Shown here: positions 16,736 to 25,701 of the stretch, one piece after another | Layout of the letters: every line of letters starts with the position of its first letter | Numbering within the stretch: position 1 is the stretch's first letter | From: SZUA-229 sp041589455 | GTDB lineage: Bacteria > Pseudomonadota > Gammaproteobacteria > SZUA-229 | Assembly (NCBI GenBank): GCA_041589455.1 | Contig: JBFHVQ010000026.1 | Location: 1 to 35,786, forward strand | Reading direction: 5' to 3' | DNA length: 35,786 nucleotides | Notes under the pieces: model-generated | What the model saw: the letters and a program-made list of their open reading frames with translations, nothing else | What the model was told of the DNA's origin: nothing | The model's database searches: none | Translations under genes and position numbers: made by a program

Positions 16736-16930
16736 ATGAACAAAGAATACTATGATACAGTTGTTAAACTGGAAAAAGATGGTGTTGATCCAGAATACAT
16801 CCAGGGTTGGCAGGGTGGTTACGTATGTAACCCAGAACGTGAAGAGCAGCGCACTAACGAAGCATACGAAGCAGGCTTCGAAGATGGCAGCAATCACAAC
16901 ACTGACAATGCTGGCAACTTCAAAGCTTAA
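16736..16930 (+). CDS. Small acidic protein, probably highly expressed, function unknown
   Basis: 64 residues, acidic, no membrane segment, one cysteine. Two Gly-spaced motifs stand out: YIQGWQGGY and YEAGFEDG. They faintly recall the spacing seen in small ribosome-associated proteins, but I do not recognise a family. Signs of strong expression are the AGGAG ribosome site 6 nt before the ATG, codons of the highly expressed set (CGT, GGT, AAC, GAA) like those in dsrAB, and a strong intrinsic terminator directly after it. The upstream box-and-TATACT promoter resembles that of dsrA, so co-regulation with sulfur oxidation is inferred. Confidence 0.75.
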   Translation: MNKEYYDTVVKLEKDGVDPEYIQGWQGGYVCNPEREEQRTNEAYEAGFEDGSNHNTDNAGNFKA

Positions 16931-16948
16931 TTTAAGTCTTTGATTGCT

Positions 16949-16981
16949 AAAAAAAGCCGGAAAATATTTCCGGCTTTTTTT
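16949..16981. terminator. Bidirectional intrinsic terminator
   Basis: GCCGGAAA (16956-16963) and TTTCCGGC (16967-16974) form an 8-bp stem with a 3-nt loop, flanked by seven A on the left and seven T on the right. It can stop transcription of the 64-residue gene on the plus strand and of the amylosucrase gene on the minus strand. Confidence 0.9.
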
Positions 16982-17016
16982 ATGCCCATCTATTTTACTC
17001 GGCTACCTAATCCACC

Positions 17017-18972
17017 CTATTGATTACATAACCAGTAAAAATGGTATGGTGGTACCACCAGCTGATCCTTGAACATCACCGGGCTTTCTCCAGAATACAG
17101 ATCATGTATTAAGCCATGCTGAAATCTGAAATTACCACTAATTGCACTCATATCCAGATATTGTGGGCGCGCATCAAAATTGCCCACCACCAGTACACTG
17201 CTTGCAGGTCTCTGTAAATTAAACCTCAGAAAAACGAACAGATGGGGATTATCAAGCTGTATCAGTGATCGATTATTAAAATCTGCAAACGCGGATATCT
17301 CTTTTCTCACTGCGATCATTTTACGAATATCATTGAAGATTCGATATTCAACAGTCCCTTTCTGATGACGCAGCTCTGCTTTGTCCCAGTCGATCTGCGG
17401 ACGATGTGCCCAGCGTGTATCATACGCTTTGTGCTCATCCTGCAGAAAACTTCTGTCATTCAAGGTGCCTATTTCATCGCCATAGTATAGCAACGGTATA
17501 CCACCAAACGACATGATCATGCTGTTCAGTAACAAAATATGCTGCACTGCATTATCAATCAGCTCTTCATCTGCTGATTCAAGCGCTTCCTCAAGCCCCA
17601 CCAACGAAGCAAGTGAACCGGAAATTCGTGCATCACCGGTCTTAGAATTCTGACCAAATGGCAAGCCTCTAGCGATGGAATCCCCATAGTCGCCGGTATA
17701 ATAATCAATCAGGAACTGGCGATGTTGCAAGGGCTCATACCCCACTGCACTAATATCCGCATCATCAAATCCCAGACCAATATCATCATGACACCTGACA
17801 TAATTTAGCCAGGTAGCCCGTTCCAGTTTATCGGGAATACTTTTCAAGCCCTGATACAATAAACGCGAACTTTTTGTTGCCACTGCATCCCATAATAACG
17901 CCATAAAAGTTGCGTTATAGGCAACTTCACATTCCTTCGCATTAATCGCATCCTCACCAAAATACTTTGTGATTTCTACAGGTGCCACAATCGCCTCCGC
18001 GATAAACAGGACACCGGGCGCGGTTACCTGACAACAGTCTTTCATCAACTGTAATATAAGATGCGCTTCCCGTTCATTCTGACAACTACTGCCAATTTTT
18101 TTCCATAAAAAAGCAACCGCATCCAGTCGCAATACATCTGCGCCCTGATTTGCCCAGAATAAGATAATGTCGAGCATTTCAATAAACACGGCGGGGTTAC
18201 TGTAATTTAAATCCCACTGATAATTATTAAATACCGTCATTACCCACTTCCCCATATCTTCGTCCCAGGTAAAGTTACCGGGGGCATTCTCGGGGAAAAT
18301 TTCTGGCATGGTTTCTTCAAACATATCCGGCACATCACGATTATCAAAAACAAAATAGTAATCCTGATGGGCCTTATCACCTTTTTTAGCCTGACATGCC
18401 CATTCGTGTTGATTCGAAGTATGGTTCACGACTACATCCAGGGTCAGCAATATATCTCTTTTATTCAGCTCCTCCGCCAATGAGTGCAAATCTTCAAGCG
18501 TTCCTATACGACTATCAACCTGGCGAAAATCACTAACCGCATAGCCACCATCACTCTTACCCTCGGGGCATTTAAGAATTGGCATTATATGCACCAGGTT
18601 AACCCCAAGCTCCTGGAAATAGGAAATTCTGGACTCAAGGCCTTTCAGATTATGCGCAAAGCCATCTGAGTATAACGCCATACCCACCCATTTCTGGGAA
18701 AGGAACCAGTTATGATTTTTCTCACGTTCCAGATCTTTCTGTTTCAGATAATCTGCACGAGCAATATATTGCCTAGCCATCGTCTCGACCAGATTTTGCG
18801 CATGTAAATTAAAGTCCGGGCGATCCGAATACAGCACACTAAACAGGGAATATATCGAGTAAAAATTTGCACCCAGACGGGTATAGAAATGGCGAATCTG
18901 GTGCTGCTTTATTTCTGGATTAAGTTTAAGCAGAATATCGTTTAATAACGAGTGAGAAACTTGTTCATACAT
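17017..18972 (-). CDS. ams: Amylosucrase (GH13_4)
   Basis: 651 residues, close to the usual length. The helical N-terminal region (about 1-90) precedes the catalytic barrel. Key GH13 motifs are LDVVVNHTS (region I), VLRLDAVAFLW with nucleophile Asp284, FIAEAIV with acid/base Glu326, and RCHDDIG with the transition-state Asp396. The numbering nearly coincides with Neisseria amylosucrase. It splits sucrose, releasing fructose and building an alpha-1,4-glucan, so here it links the osmolyte sucrose to glycogen. It is the last gene of sps-spp-fruK-ams, 43 bp after fruK. A sucrose hydrolase of the same subfamily is the main alternative. Confidence 0.88.
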   Translation of the reverse strand: MYEQVSHSLLNDILLKLNPEIKQHQIRHFYTRLGANFYSIYSLFSVLYSDRPDFNLHAQNLVETMARQYIARADYLKQKDLEREKNHNWFLSQKWVGMALYSDGFAHNLKGLESRISYFQELGVNLVHIMPILKCPEGKSDGGYAVSDFRQVDSRIGTLEDLHSLAEELNKRDILLTLDVVVNHTSNQHEWACQAKKGDKAHQDYYFVFDNRDVPDMFEETMPEIFPENAPGNFTWDEDMGKWVMTVFNNYQWDLNYSNPAVFIEMLDIILFWANQGADVLRLDAVAFLWKKIGSSCQNEREAHLILQLMKDCCQVTAPGVLFIAEAIVAPVEITKYFGEDAINAKECEVAYNATFMALLWDAVATKSSRLLYQGLKSIPDKLERATWLNYVRCHDDIGLGFDDADISAVGYEPLQHRQFLIDYYTGDYGDSIARGLPFGQNSKTGDARISGSLASLVGLEEALESADEELIDNAVQHILLLNSMIMSFGGIPLLYYGDEIGTLNDRSFLQDEHKAYDTRWAHRPQIDWDKAELRHQKGTVEYRIFNDIRKMIAVRKEISAFADFNNRSLIQLDNPHLFVFLRFNLQRPASSVLVVGNFDARPQYLDMSAISGNFRFQHGLIHDLYSGESPVMFKDQLVVPPYHFYWLCNQ

Positions 18973-19015
18973 AATCTAGACCATACCAATAGTAAATATT
19001 TCAACAAAAAGCAGA

Positions 19016-19903
19016 TCACTCAGATCCCCATTCATCTAAGAGGTGTTGATAAAATTCAGCTTCCTTAACAACCGCCCCCTGAACTTCAACAATTCTTGAT
19101 GCAAACTGCTGAGCACGCTTCATACTGATAGCTAAATCCCAGTCATTACATAGACCAAGAAGAATAACACTACTAAATGCATCACCTGCCCCAACAGTAT
19201 CAACGACTTTATTACTCTTTTCCGGTTTCACATAATGAGTGATTCCATCGTTCTGATATGCAGTTGCCCCTTGTTCACCGTCTGTAAGAATTATCAAATC
19301 AAAATTATATGTTGATAGTAACCAGTCAACTTTATCCTGTTTATTTTCGCCTGATTTAACCACGGAAAATAGCTCATCAGAATTTAGCTTTAAATAATCA
19401 CAAGATTCTAGTAAGTCTTTTATTAACTCTGGTGACCACCATGGATCACGCAAATTGATATCAACAAATATTTTCCCCATATGATTGGATTTTATCTGCT
19501 CCAGTGTCTGCCTGGATTGAGCACTACGCAAAGCTAGACTACCATGATATAAAATACTATCGACAGGCAATTCAAGTTGTTCTATTTCTATAAAATCCCA
19601 TGCACTATTTTCTACTATGGTATATTCAGGCTCGTTGCTTTTGAATCGAATATCCACCAGACCTGTTGGATGCAAGACATCCTGCTTCATCGCAGAACAA
19701 TCCATTCCCCACTTTGCCATTGAATCAATAATATCTCGCCCGTTATCGTCTATGCCAACGCAAGATACAAATAATGGCGACATACCAAAACCCTGGTTAT
19801 GCCAGGCGACATTAAACGGCGCACCACCCAGCACCCGATTACCATCAGGAAAACAGTCAAACAGTACTTCACCAAATATTACAGGTCGTTGAATAGCCGT
19901 CAT
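19016..19903 (-). CDS. fruK: Fructokinase (PfkB/ribokinase family)
   Basis: 295 residues. The N-terminal GEVLFDCFP and GGAPFNVAWH motifs and the C-terminal signature VVDTVGAGDAFSS, with its catalytic Asp, mark a PfkB-family sugar kinase. In the order sps-spp-fruK-ams it would phosphorylate the fructose freed by amylosucrase, feeding it back to fructose 6-phosphate. ATG 19903 was chosen because AGG lies 7 nt before it and it is 2 bp after the spp stop; an in-frame ATG at 19921 overlaps spp and has poor ribosome-site spacing. Confidence 0.88.
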   Translation of the reverse strand: MTAIQRPVIFGEVLFDCFPDGNRVLGGAPFNVAWHNQGFGMSPLFVSCVGIDDNGRDIIDSMAKWGMDCSAMKQDVLHPTGLVDIRFKSNEPEYTIVENSAWDFIEIEQLELPVDSILYHGSLALRSAQSRQTLEQIKSNHMGKIFVDINLRDPWWSPELIKDLLESCDYLKLNSDELFSVVKSGENKQDKVDWLLSTYNFDLIILTDGEQGATAYQNDGITHYVKPEKSNKVVDTVGAGDAFSSVILLGLCNDWDLAISMKRAQQFASRIVEVQGAVVKEAEFYQHLLDEWGSE

Positions 19904-19905
19904 AG

Positions 19906-20742
19906 TCAAACCTTTATCCATTCCTGTGTGAATGGATAATAATGCACTATGCCTTCCAGTATACCGGCACTGTAATTACCATTCATACCCATGAAATGAC
20001 CCTGAGCGATATAGTGCCTGTCCTTCAAACCTTTTGTAGTGACTTCTGCAGTGACACGTTGCTTTAATTCACTGCCCGCATTAGCCACTAGAACTGAAGG
20101 TATAGAACTGATTAATACACTATAGTCGTTTCCACTATCACCGGCAAACAGAGTGGCGTTTTCAGAAATCGAAAGCTGCTTTCCTAGAAATCCTATTGCC
20201 TGTAGCTTGCTTGCCGTGACGGGTAATATATCCAACAAACCAGTTTCATTAACTTCATCGATACTCCAGATAATATTTGCCTGAATATGCTTTTCTTTAA
20301 GACATTGATTAATCTCTGATATTAAATATTTTTCATTTAAATCTATCGCAGCATAATAGCTTAATTTAAACTCAGCCTGCTTCTGAGGCTCCTGTAGCTT
20401 TAGAAAATCAAAATCTGATAGACAGTTATGAATATCTGTTCCTTGCACACCATGCCAGCAATTCTTCTGTAGACTACGCCATGATTCCAGGGTTTTCCAA
20501 TTAGATTCATTCACACTGTAAATAGTCGAACCTACATCAGCAATAACGTAATCTGGTTCCGGCAAATCAAACTGAACAATAGCCTCTTTAACTAGCTCAT
20601 CGTGACGGCCTGTAACAAAAGCCAAGATTATATCCGGATGTTTAACCAGTTTCATAAACCGTTCACGGGCAAGTGGCGATTCAATTGCATCACCATTAGG
20701 CAATAGCGTTCGATCAAGATCTGTACACAGTAATAAATGCAT
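19906..20742 (-). CDS. spp: Sucrose-6-phosphate phosphatase (HAD family)
   Basis: 278 residues with HAD motif I as TDLDRTLL (nucleophile Asp8, then Asp10 and Thr12) and motif IV as GDSGNDYSVL near residue 200. The cap has the SPP-style KLSYY segment. It removes phosphate from sucrose 6-phosphate made by the preceding enzyme, giving free sucrose. Its ATG overlaps the sps TGA by one base. All catalytic motifs are intact, in contrast to the HAD-like tail of the synthase. Confidence 0.9.
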   Translation of the reverse strand: MHLLLCTDLDRTLLPNGDAIESPLARERFMKLVKHPDIILAFVTGRHDELVKEAIVQFDLPEPDYVIADVGSTIYSVNESNWKTLESWRSLQKNCWHGVQGTDIHNCLSDFDFLKLQEPQKQAEFKLSYYAAIDLNEKYLISEINQCLKEKHIQANIIWSIDEVNETGLLDILPVTASKLQAIGFLGKQLSISENATLFAGDSGNDYSVLISSIPSVLVANAGSELKQRVTAEVTTKGLKDRHYIAQGHFMGMNGNYSAGILEGIVHYYPFTQEWIKV

Positions 20743-22892
20743 CAGCTAGACCCTGGTGGTCGAACATTAAGAAATTTATAAAACGAAATCGCTTCGATAA
20801 TACCTTTTGCACCCGACTGTTTCGCAAAGTACACTCGGTCAACATCTACGAGATCCGTCAATTCTTCATTATGTCTGTTAGCAACCACCACAGCCTGGGT
20901 ATTACCTCGCATCATATCCTCATCTGCACCAGAACCTCCGGCAACCAGAATATGATCAAGATCAATACCCCATTGATTCGCAAACCAGCGTAAAGCAAAT
21001 CCTTTCGATGCCCTGGCGGGCACTACATCAAGATATTGCCCAAATGACAAAAATACATTAACGACCTGCTCATTTCTATGCAGCAATTGTGTAATCTCAT
21101 CAACGGTTGGTGATATCTCTGGGTCGATATAGTAACTAATCTTAAATTGGCTCTGTTCATGTTTAGGTTGTAATTTAAGACCTGGATAATCTTCAAGCAA
21201 GCGCCGTATAATTCCAGGTTTCCACATATGATCTATATGCTCTGTCCAGGCAATATCTTTCGTTAAATTCGGTGCATAATAAATCTCAGTTCCCAGGCTT
21301 GTAATAAGTACATCAGGCTGAGGTATAGAATGTTTTTTTAACTCTTTCAGAACTGAATCCAGACGCCGCCCTGTTGCAATCCCAAAGCTTAAATATATCT
21401 TGTTATTTTTAATAATTTCTACAAACTCTGGAATCGCTGATGGTATCGCAATTAAATTTTGATCAAGATCTGTAAACAGACTACGATCATGAAATAGCAT
21501 GGGCCTTCGCTGCAAATCATAAATTTCCTGCTTCTCCCAGTTTTCAAGCAGCGGCTTTATAGTGGAAACATATTGCTTAACGTGTGCTTGCCATGAATAA
21601 AATTCACCAACATTCTGAATACCGTTAGATGAAAACACTTCCCAGTCTTTTTTATTTTCTAATATTTCTATTATTGACTCAGCCATCTGATTTTTATCAA
21701 GTGGATCAATCAACAGGCCATTACTGCAATTTTTAATTATATCTGATGGGCCACCATCTTCTGTCGCCACTAGTGGAACACCACAGGCAGCCGCCTCAAT
21801 TAACGTCAAGCCAAAAGGCTCAGTGAGTGCGGGGTTGACAAAAACCCCCTTAGACAGCGATGTCAGCCGGTATAATATCGAAACATCATCTGAATGATGA
21901 TGTTTGGGATAAGCTATTCTTCCATACAGGTCATATCGATCAATTGTCAGCAGAATATCGGTTAACACCTGCTGGGCTGCCTCATCCATTTCAGTTATAT
22001 CTTCACGATTACCCGCTACAATTACCAGATTAGCCAGCTTCTGTAACTTTTCAGATTCACCAAATGCTTCAATTAAACTCGATATGTTTTTTCTCTGATC
22101 TGGTCGCGAGAGCGCGAGAATTATTGGTTTTTGAGGTTCCTTTAAAAAACGCTGCAACTGTTGAGCAATTTCACTTTTAGGTTCTTTACCTATTGCCGGA
22201 TAAAACAGCTTGAGATCTGTTCCTGGTGGTATCACACACATTTTTTTCTGCTGAAAACAGTCATACATTGCATACTGTTCTTCTATTTCCTGACGTGTGC
22301 TTGTGATGATTATATCGGCCATTGCCAACACATCTTCTTCTGCATTTATTCTTCTGGAAATATTATAATTATTTTCAATGTCTTTAGTTTTCAAACCACT
22401 TGCAAGCAGGCGTCGACGCTTAACCCTGCCTAATGAATGACCGGTATGGACATGAGGAATATTGAGAACATGTGAAAACCGCGTAGCGACATACCCTGCA
22501 TCGGCATAATGACTATGAATCAGATCAGGTTTGGAATGCTGTTTATTAATATAATCAATTATATTATCTGAAAATTGATCCAGCTCTTCCCATAGCTTCT
22601 CCTTGGGCACATACTCTGGTTCACCGCAATCTATTCTAACTATTTGAGCATTATCTGATAACTTTTCAATACTCTGAGAATAAACTGGATCCAGACCCGC
22701 TCCTTCTAGACGTTGCGTGATTAAATCAATTCTTGCCACGTCCTCATGCTCACCTAAAGCACGTGCTAGCTCAACCACATACTTTGTTTGCCCGCCGGTA
22801 TCAGAGTCACGGCCAAGCTCAAGGTTTTCACCCCTGATGAGCCCATGTACACTTATTAGTATGATATACAGCTTATTCTCTGATTTATCCAT
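20742..22892 (-). CDS. sps: Sucrose-phosphate synthase with HAD-like tail
   Basis: 716 residues. The first 455 form a GT-B glycosyltransferase 4: an N-terminal HGLIRGENLELGRDSDTGGQ block, HTGHSLGRVKRRRLL, and the C-lobe EPFGLTLIEAAACG with the paired Glu. It joins a nucleotide-sugar glucose to fructose 6-phosphate to give sucrose 6-phosphate. The tail (about 468-716) is phosphatase-like but altered: motif I is DLDQN (Asp475, Asp477, Asn479 in place of Thr), and motif IV is GGSGAD in place of GDSGND. That domain is therefore probably structural, which agrees with a separate intact spp gene. It is the first gene of the operon. Confidence 0.92.
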   Translation of the reverse strand: MDKSENKLYIILISVHGLIRGENLELGRDSDTGGQTKYVVELARALGEHEDVARIDLITQRLEGAGLDPVYSQSIEKLSDNAQIVRIDCGEPEYVPKEKLWEELDQFSDNIIDYINKQHSKPDLIHSHYADAGYVATRFSHVLNIPHVHTGHSLGRVKRRRLLASGLKTKDIENNYNISRRINAEEDVLAMADIIITSTRQEIEEQYAMYDCFQQKKMCVIPPGTDLKLFYPAIGKEPKSEIAQQLQRFLKEPQKPIILALSRPDQRKNISSLIEAFGESEKLQKLANLVIVAGNREDITEMDEAAQQVLTDILLTIDRYDLYGRIAYPKHHHSDDVSILYRLTSLSKGVFVNPALTEPFGLTLIEAAACGVPLVATEDGGPSDIIKNCSNGLLIDPLDKNQMAESIIEILENKKDWEVFSSNGIQNVGEFYSWQAHVKQYVSTIKPLLENWEKQEIYDLQRRPMLFHDRSLFTDLDQNLIAIPSAIPEFVEIIKNNKIYLSFGIATGRRLDSVLKELKKHSIPQPDVLITSLGTEIYYAPNLTKDIAWTEHIDHMWKPGIIRRLLEDYPGLKLQPKHEQSQFKISYYIDPEISPTVDEITQLLHRNEQVVNVFLSFGQYLDVVPARASKGFALRWFANQWGIDLDHILVAGGSGADEDMMRGNTQAVVVANRHNEELTDLVDVDRVYFAKQSGAKGIIEAISFYKFLNVRPPGSS

Positions 22893-22965
22893 ATCGACAT
22901 TTAAGCAAGCATCTTACTTATTTATATTTTCAAACCCGTACTGATTGAGTATTTTTACAAAAGAC

Positions 22966-22995
22966 ATCATAACTGTGACAGCTGATTTATATCAA
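22966..22995 (-). promoter_or_regulatory. Candidate sps promoter overlapping an FNR-like box
   Basis: On the minus strand TTGATA (22990-22995) and TATGAT (22966-22971) are 18 bp apart, about 75-100 bp before the sps ATG. The -35 is the left half of TTGAT-ATAA-ATCAG (22982-22995), which matches the FNR/Anr consensus TTGAT-N4-ATCAA at 9 of 10 positions. A regulator bound there would cover the -35. Salt control is expected for this operon, but no specific signal for it was seen. Confidence 0.4.
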
Positions 22996-23172
22996 ATCAC
23001 CACCTCAAAGCAATGTATTAAGTATAGACACAATAATAAGCTGACCACTCTCTAATATAGAAATAAAGTGTCTGGAATAAATGAAATTGATTTGAAAACT
23101 TAGGATATATCTTGTGTTATAGAAAATATACGACAAATTCATGTCTTTGCGACATGTAACACATGTATTGAT

Positions 23173-23210
23173 GCTTTGGCTTTTTTATGACTGCATAAAA
23201 AAGCTAAAGC
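23173..23210. terminator. 17-bp hairpin between two minus-strand genes
   Basis: Arms at 23173-23189 and 23194-23210 pair over 17 bp with one mismatch or wobble around a 4-nt loop; six T and six A lie inside the arms. It is about 90 bp downstream of the 193-residue gene and upstream of the sps promoter, where it could separate the two units. The rest of 22996-23300 shows no gene. Confidence 0.55.
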
Positions 23211-23300
23211 CTATACAAAACTTAAAAACCTAGTCCTTTGATACTTGAATCATAAATCCATCAGAAAAGGAATCAAACAGTTCCTTTCGGCTATTCACAA

Positions 23301-23882
23301 CTAGTCACCCAGACGCGCAGTACTACGACCATCAACCATTTCCAGCTTGGCTTTTTTGAGATTTTCCATCATTTCAGGCACCTCAATTTCAATAATGTAA
23401 TCCGTTATCCATTTATTGTCACGCTCTCCCATCACAGAGCTGACATTATCACCAAAATCTCGCTTATATTGGAACGCCGGCATATCCTTTTCCTCATCCC
23501 ATGAGCAATTTGCATAGGCATTAAGTCGCTGATTCATAATATAAATGAAGTCTTTCTTGTAATCGACATCTCGCGCAATCACATCTTCACAGTTTTCCTG
23601 AAAAGTACTGGCAAGCTTGGTTGCAAATTTTACAATAAACTCCTGTCGTTCCTGCTGATCCATCTGTTCCGCTACCAGGCGGTCGGTTACCGATACCAGA
23701 AACGCACAGGCCTCCCTGATTACATCCAGACGCTGTTTCTGAGTTTCTGTCTGAAAATTTTCATTCTCAAGATTGAGCACCATAGACGTTGCAATACGCC
23801 AGGAAATAAACGCCATTGTATTCGCCTTTTCACCGACGGTTACTGTACGTTCTTTATTATGCCATTTGGTTCTCATTCTCAT
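23301..23882 (-). CDS. Protein of unknown function, 193 residues
   Basis: Soluble, mostly helical, no signal peptide or clear catalytic motif; family not recognised. The first 20 residues are basic (MRMRTKWHNKERT), followed by ATSMVLNLENENF and a helical core with KFATKLASTFQENCEDVIARD. Two cysteines are scattered. GAGAG precedes ATG 23882 by about 8 nt. It is divergent from the next gene across 111 bp that include a 17-bp palindrome, and stands alone on its strand. Confidence 0.65.
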   Translation of the reverse strand: MRMRTKWHNKERTVTVGEKANTMAFISWRIATSMVLNLENENFQTETQKQRLDVIREACAFLVSVTDRLVAEQMDQQERQEFIVKFATKLASTFQENCEDVIARDVDYKKDFIYIMNQRLNAYANCSWDEEKDMPAFQYKRDFGDNVSSVMGERDNKWITDYIIEIEVPEMMENLKKAKLEMVDGRSTARLGD

Positions 23883-23912
23883 GGGACTACTCTCACACTT
23901 GGATTTTCTATA

Positions 23913-23929
23913 CCCGCATTAAATACGGG
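23913..23929. promoter_or_regulatory. Palindrome in a divergent promoter region
   Basis: CCCGCATTAAATACGGG reads nearly the same on both strands (CCCGYATTWAATRCGGG). It lies midway between the start codons of two divergent unknown genes, 31 bp from one and 65 bp from the other, a good place for an operator. The binding protein is unknown. TATACT follows at 23951-23956 on the plus strand. Confidence 0.4.
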
Positions 23930-23993
23930 AGGATATTTGAGGGCAAATAGTATACTATTTTACTAAGGAATTTTCCTCACCCATAAGTAATAT

Positions 23994-25025
23994 ATGCAGC
24001 AACTGAAAGACACTATCCAGCACAACTGCCATATTTCCGATGCACAATATGCCGGAAACTACACTTTATGTATTTATCTATTAAAAATGCGGGAATTTTA
24101 CCGCTGGGAAAAGCAGTTACCTTTTAACCAGAAGTTACAAAATGACGACATTGGTCAATGGCTCACCGCTCGAGAAGCCCTGTGGGATACCATAGATGAA
24201 CAGGCTTTATCAGACATACTCATTGATGGCCACAGCTACAGCCCTTTTGAGAACTCGCTTATTAATCAGCAACTAGCGCCTCATCAGCTGGTATACAGCG
24301 GCGGCTACGGCCTCTATGGTAAACCCGTATTTTTTCTCGGCGAGCTGATTCACAAAGAATCCCTAGAGGACTACACCTTATATATATCAGGACGAGAACA
24401 CGCTCGCGACCTGGCCGCTCCTCCGGGCATCGCTCAGGACAAAACCGTATTGATACGTCGAGAATCACTGCGCCGCTTCATCTGGGAAAAATTCGAAGAG
24501 TCTCATTGGCACAAACAGGAAAACCCTCTGTCCAGGGCCCTTGCCTGCTACAATTTCAAAACGGATCCTGAACAGGCACTTGAAAATATGACGGATAACG
24601 AAGTCGACACTGTGCTGCATCATGAGATTGGTGAAATCATGGCGGGAAAACTGCTCGGTGAGCAATGGGAACAGATGCTAATGGAGCTACCCCGCTCACA
24701 GGCGGAAATAATGGCAAGAGCCACGCGAGACAATATTGCCGATATGCTCTCGACCCTGCCACACTTACTGGATAAACAGGAAGCTGCACAAATACACTTT
24801 TATTTTGCCAATATCAGCAGCATGCGTAAGCTCATCTTCCCTGCCCTGCCAGATGCCTATGCTAACTGGTTGAAACATAAAAATACCCGCCAGTTAAAAG
24901 CACTGACAGAAAGCGCGGCTGAACACTGGATCGATATGGCTCAGCAGATGTTAAGTCTGTTTGAGCAACACGGCGATAAAGCCGCACCGCAAATCGAAGC
25001 CTTGATAAATAACAACACCCTGTAG
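23994..25025 (+). CDS. Conserved protein, possibly Sfum_1244 family
   Basis: 343 residues, soluble, no signal peptide. The N-terminus (IQHNCHISDAQYAGNYTLCIYLLKMREFYRWE) matches my memory of proteins labelled Sfum_1244 family, found in sulfur-metabolising and other Proteobacteria, but no function is known to me. Further blocks are GGYGLYGKPVFFLGEL and VLHHEIGEIMAG, the latter with His-His-Glu residues that could bind metal. It starts a plus-strand run with a 2OG/Fe(II) oxygenase and a GNAT enzyme, spaced 48 and 19 bp, so an operon is likely. Confidence 0.65.
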   Translation: MQQLKDTIQHNCHISDAQYAGNYTLCIYLLKMREFYRWEKQLPFNQKLQNDDIGQWLTAREALWDTIDEQALSDILIDGHSYSPFENSLINQQLAPHQLVYSGGYGLYGKPVFFLGELIHKESLEDYTLYISGREHARDLAAPPGIAQDKTVLIRRESLRRFIWEKFEESHWHKQENPLSRALACYNFKTDPEQALENMTDNEVDTVLHHEIGEIMAGKLLGEQWEQMLMELPRSQAEIMARATRDNIADMLSTLPHLLDKQEAAQIHFYFANISSMRKLIFPALPDAYANWLKHKNTRQLKALTESAAEHWIDMAQQMLSLFEQHGDKAAPQIEALINNNTL

Positions 25026-25073
25026 CCTCCTCGGTATACTATACAGGGCCTGACAAAATTTAACGAAACCACT

Positions 25074-25682
25074 ATGTATCACGACGCAACACAACGCAAA
25101 CCACTGGTTAATTTTAAGGAAGTAAAGGATAACAGCTTTATTTTCATCAATGAAAACGCACTTCCTGGCGATATCTGCCAGGAAATGATTCGACGCTTTG
25201 AGAGTGACAAAGAATCCCAGTATCGGGGTCGTATCGGGCAGGATTTCAAGGAGAACCCAAACGTTAAGCTTTCCACAGACCTTGCCATTAGCGCACAGGA
25301 ACACTGGAAAGATATTTCACAGGAGCTGTTCCGTTCACTGGGTCTGTCACTACGGGAATTTTCCGATGCCTTCCCATTCTTCAAGGGGCGCTTTAAAGAT
25401 GTCGGCTACAATATGCAACGGACTAGCGAAGGCGAATACTATAACTGGCATATTGACGGTGGCAGCCATGATTTTGCCGACCGACAGCTTGTCGCACTCT
25501 GGTATTTAAATGACGTTGAAGGGCCGGGGGGCGCAACGGAATTTATGTATCAGGACATCGCCGTACAACCCAAACAGGGCGCACTGGTACTATTCCCACC
25601 TTTCTGGACCCACGAACACCGAAACTCACAGCTACAGAAAGGCGTTAAGTATGTGGCAACAACCTGGGTTTCATTTGCATAA
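25074..25682 (+). CDS. 2-Oxoglutarate/Fe(II) oxygenase, prolyl-4-hydroxylase-like
   Basis: 202 residues with the double-stranded beta-helix active site of this superfamily: HID (His126, Asp128), the distal His180 in FPPFWTHEH, and Lys192 in KYVATTWV for 2-oxoglutarate. It should hydroxylate a protein or small molecule in the cytoplasm; the substrate is not evident. The ATG lies 48 bp after the preceding gene and the stop 19 bp before a GNAT gene. It is one of three oxygenases of this superfamily in the window. Confidence 0.82.
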   Translation: MYHDATQRKPLVNFKEVKDNSFIFINENALPGDICQEMIRRFESDKESQYRGRIGQDFKENPNVKLSTDLAISAQEHWKDISQELFRSLGLSLREFSDAFPFFKGRFKDVGYNMQRTSEGEYYNWHIDGGSHDFADRQLVALWYLNDVEGPGGATEFMYQDIAVQPKQGALVLFPPFWTHEHRNSQLQKGVKYVATTWVSFA

Positions 25683-25701
25683 ACTTTATTAGATCAGCCA
25701 A

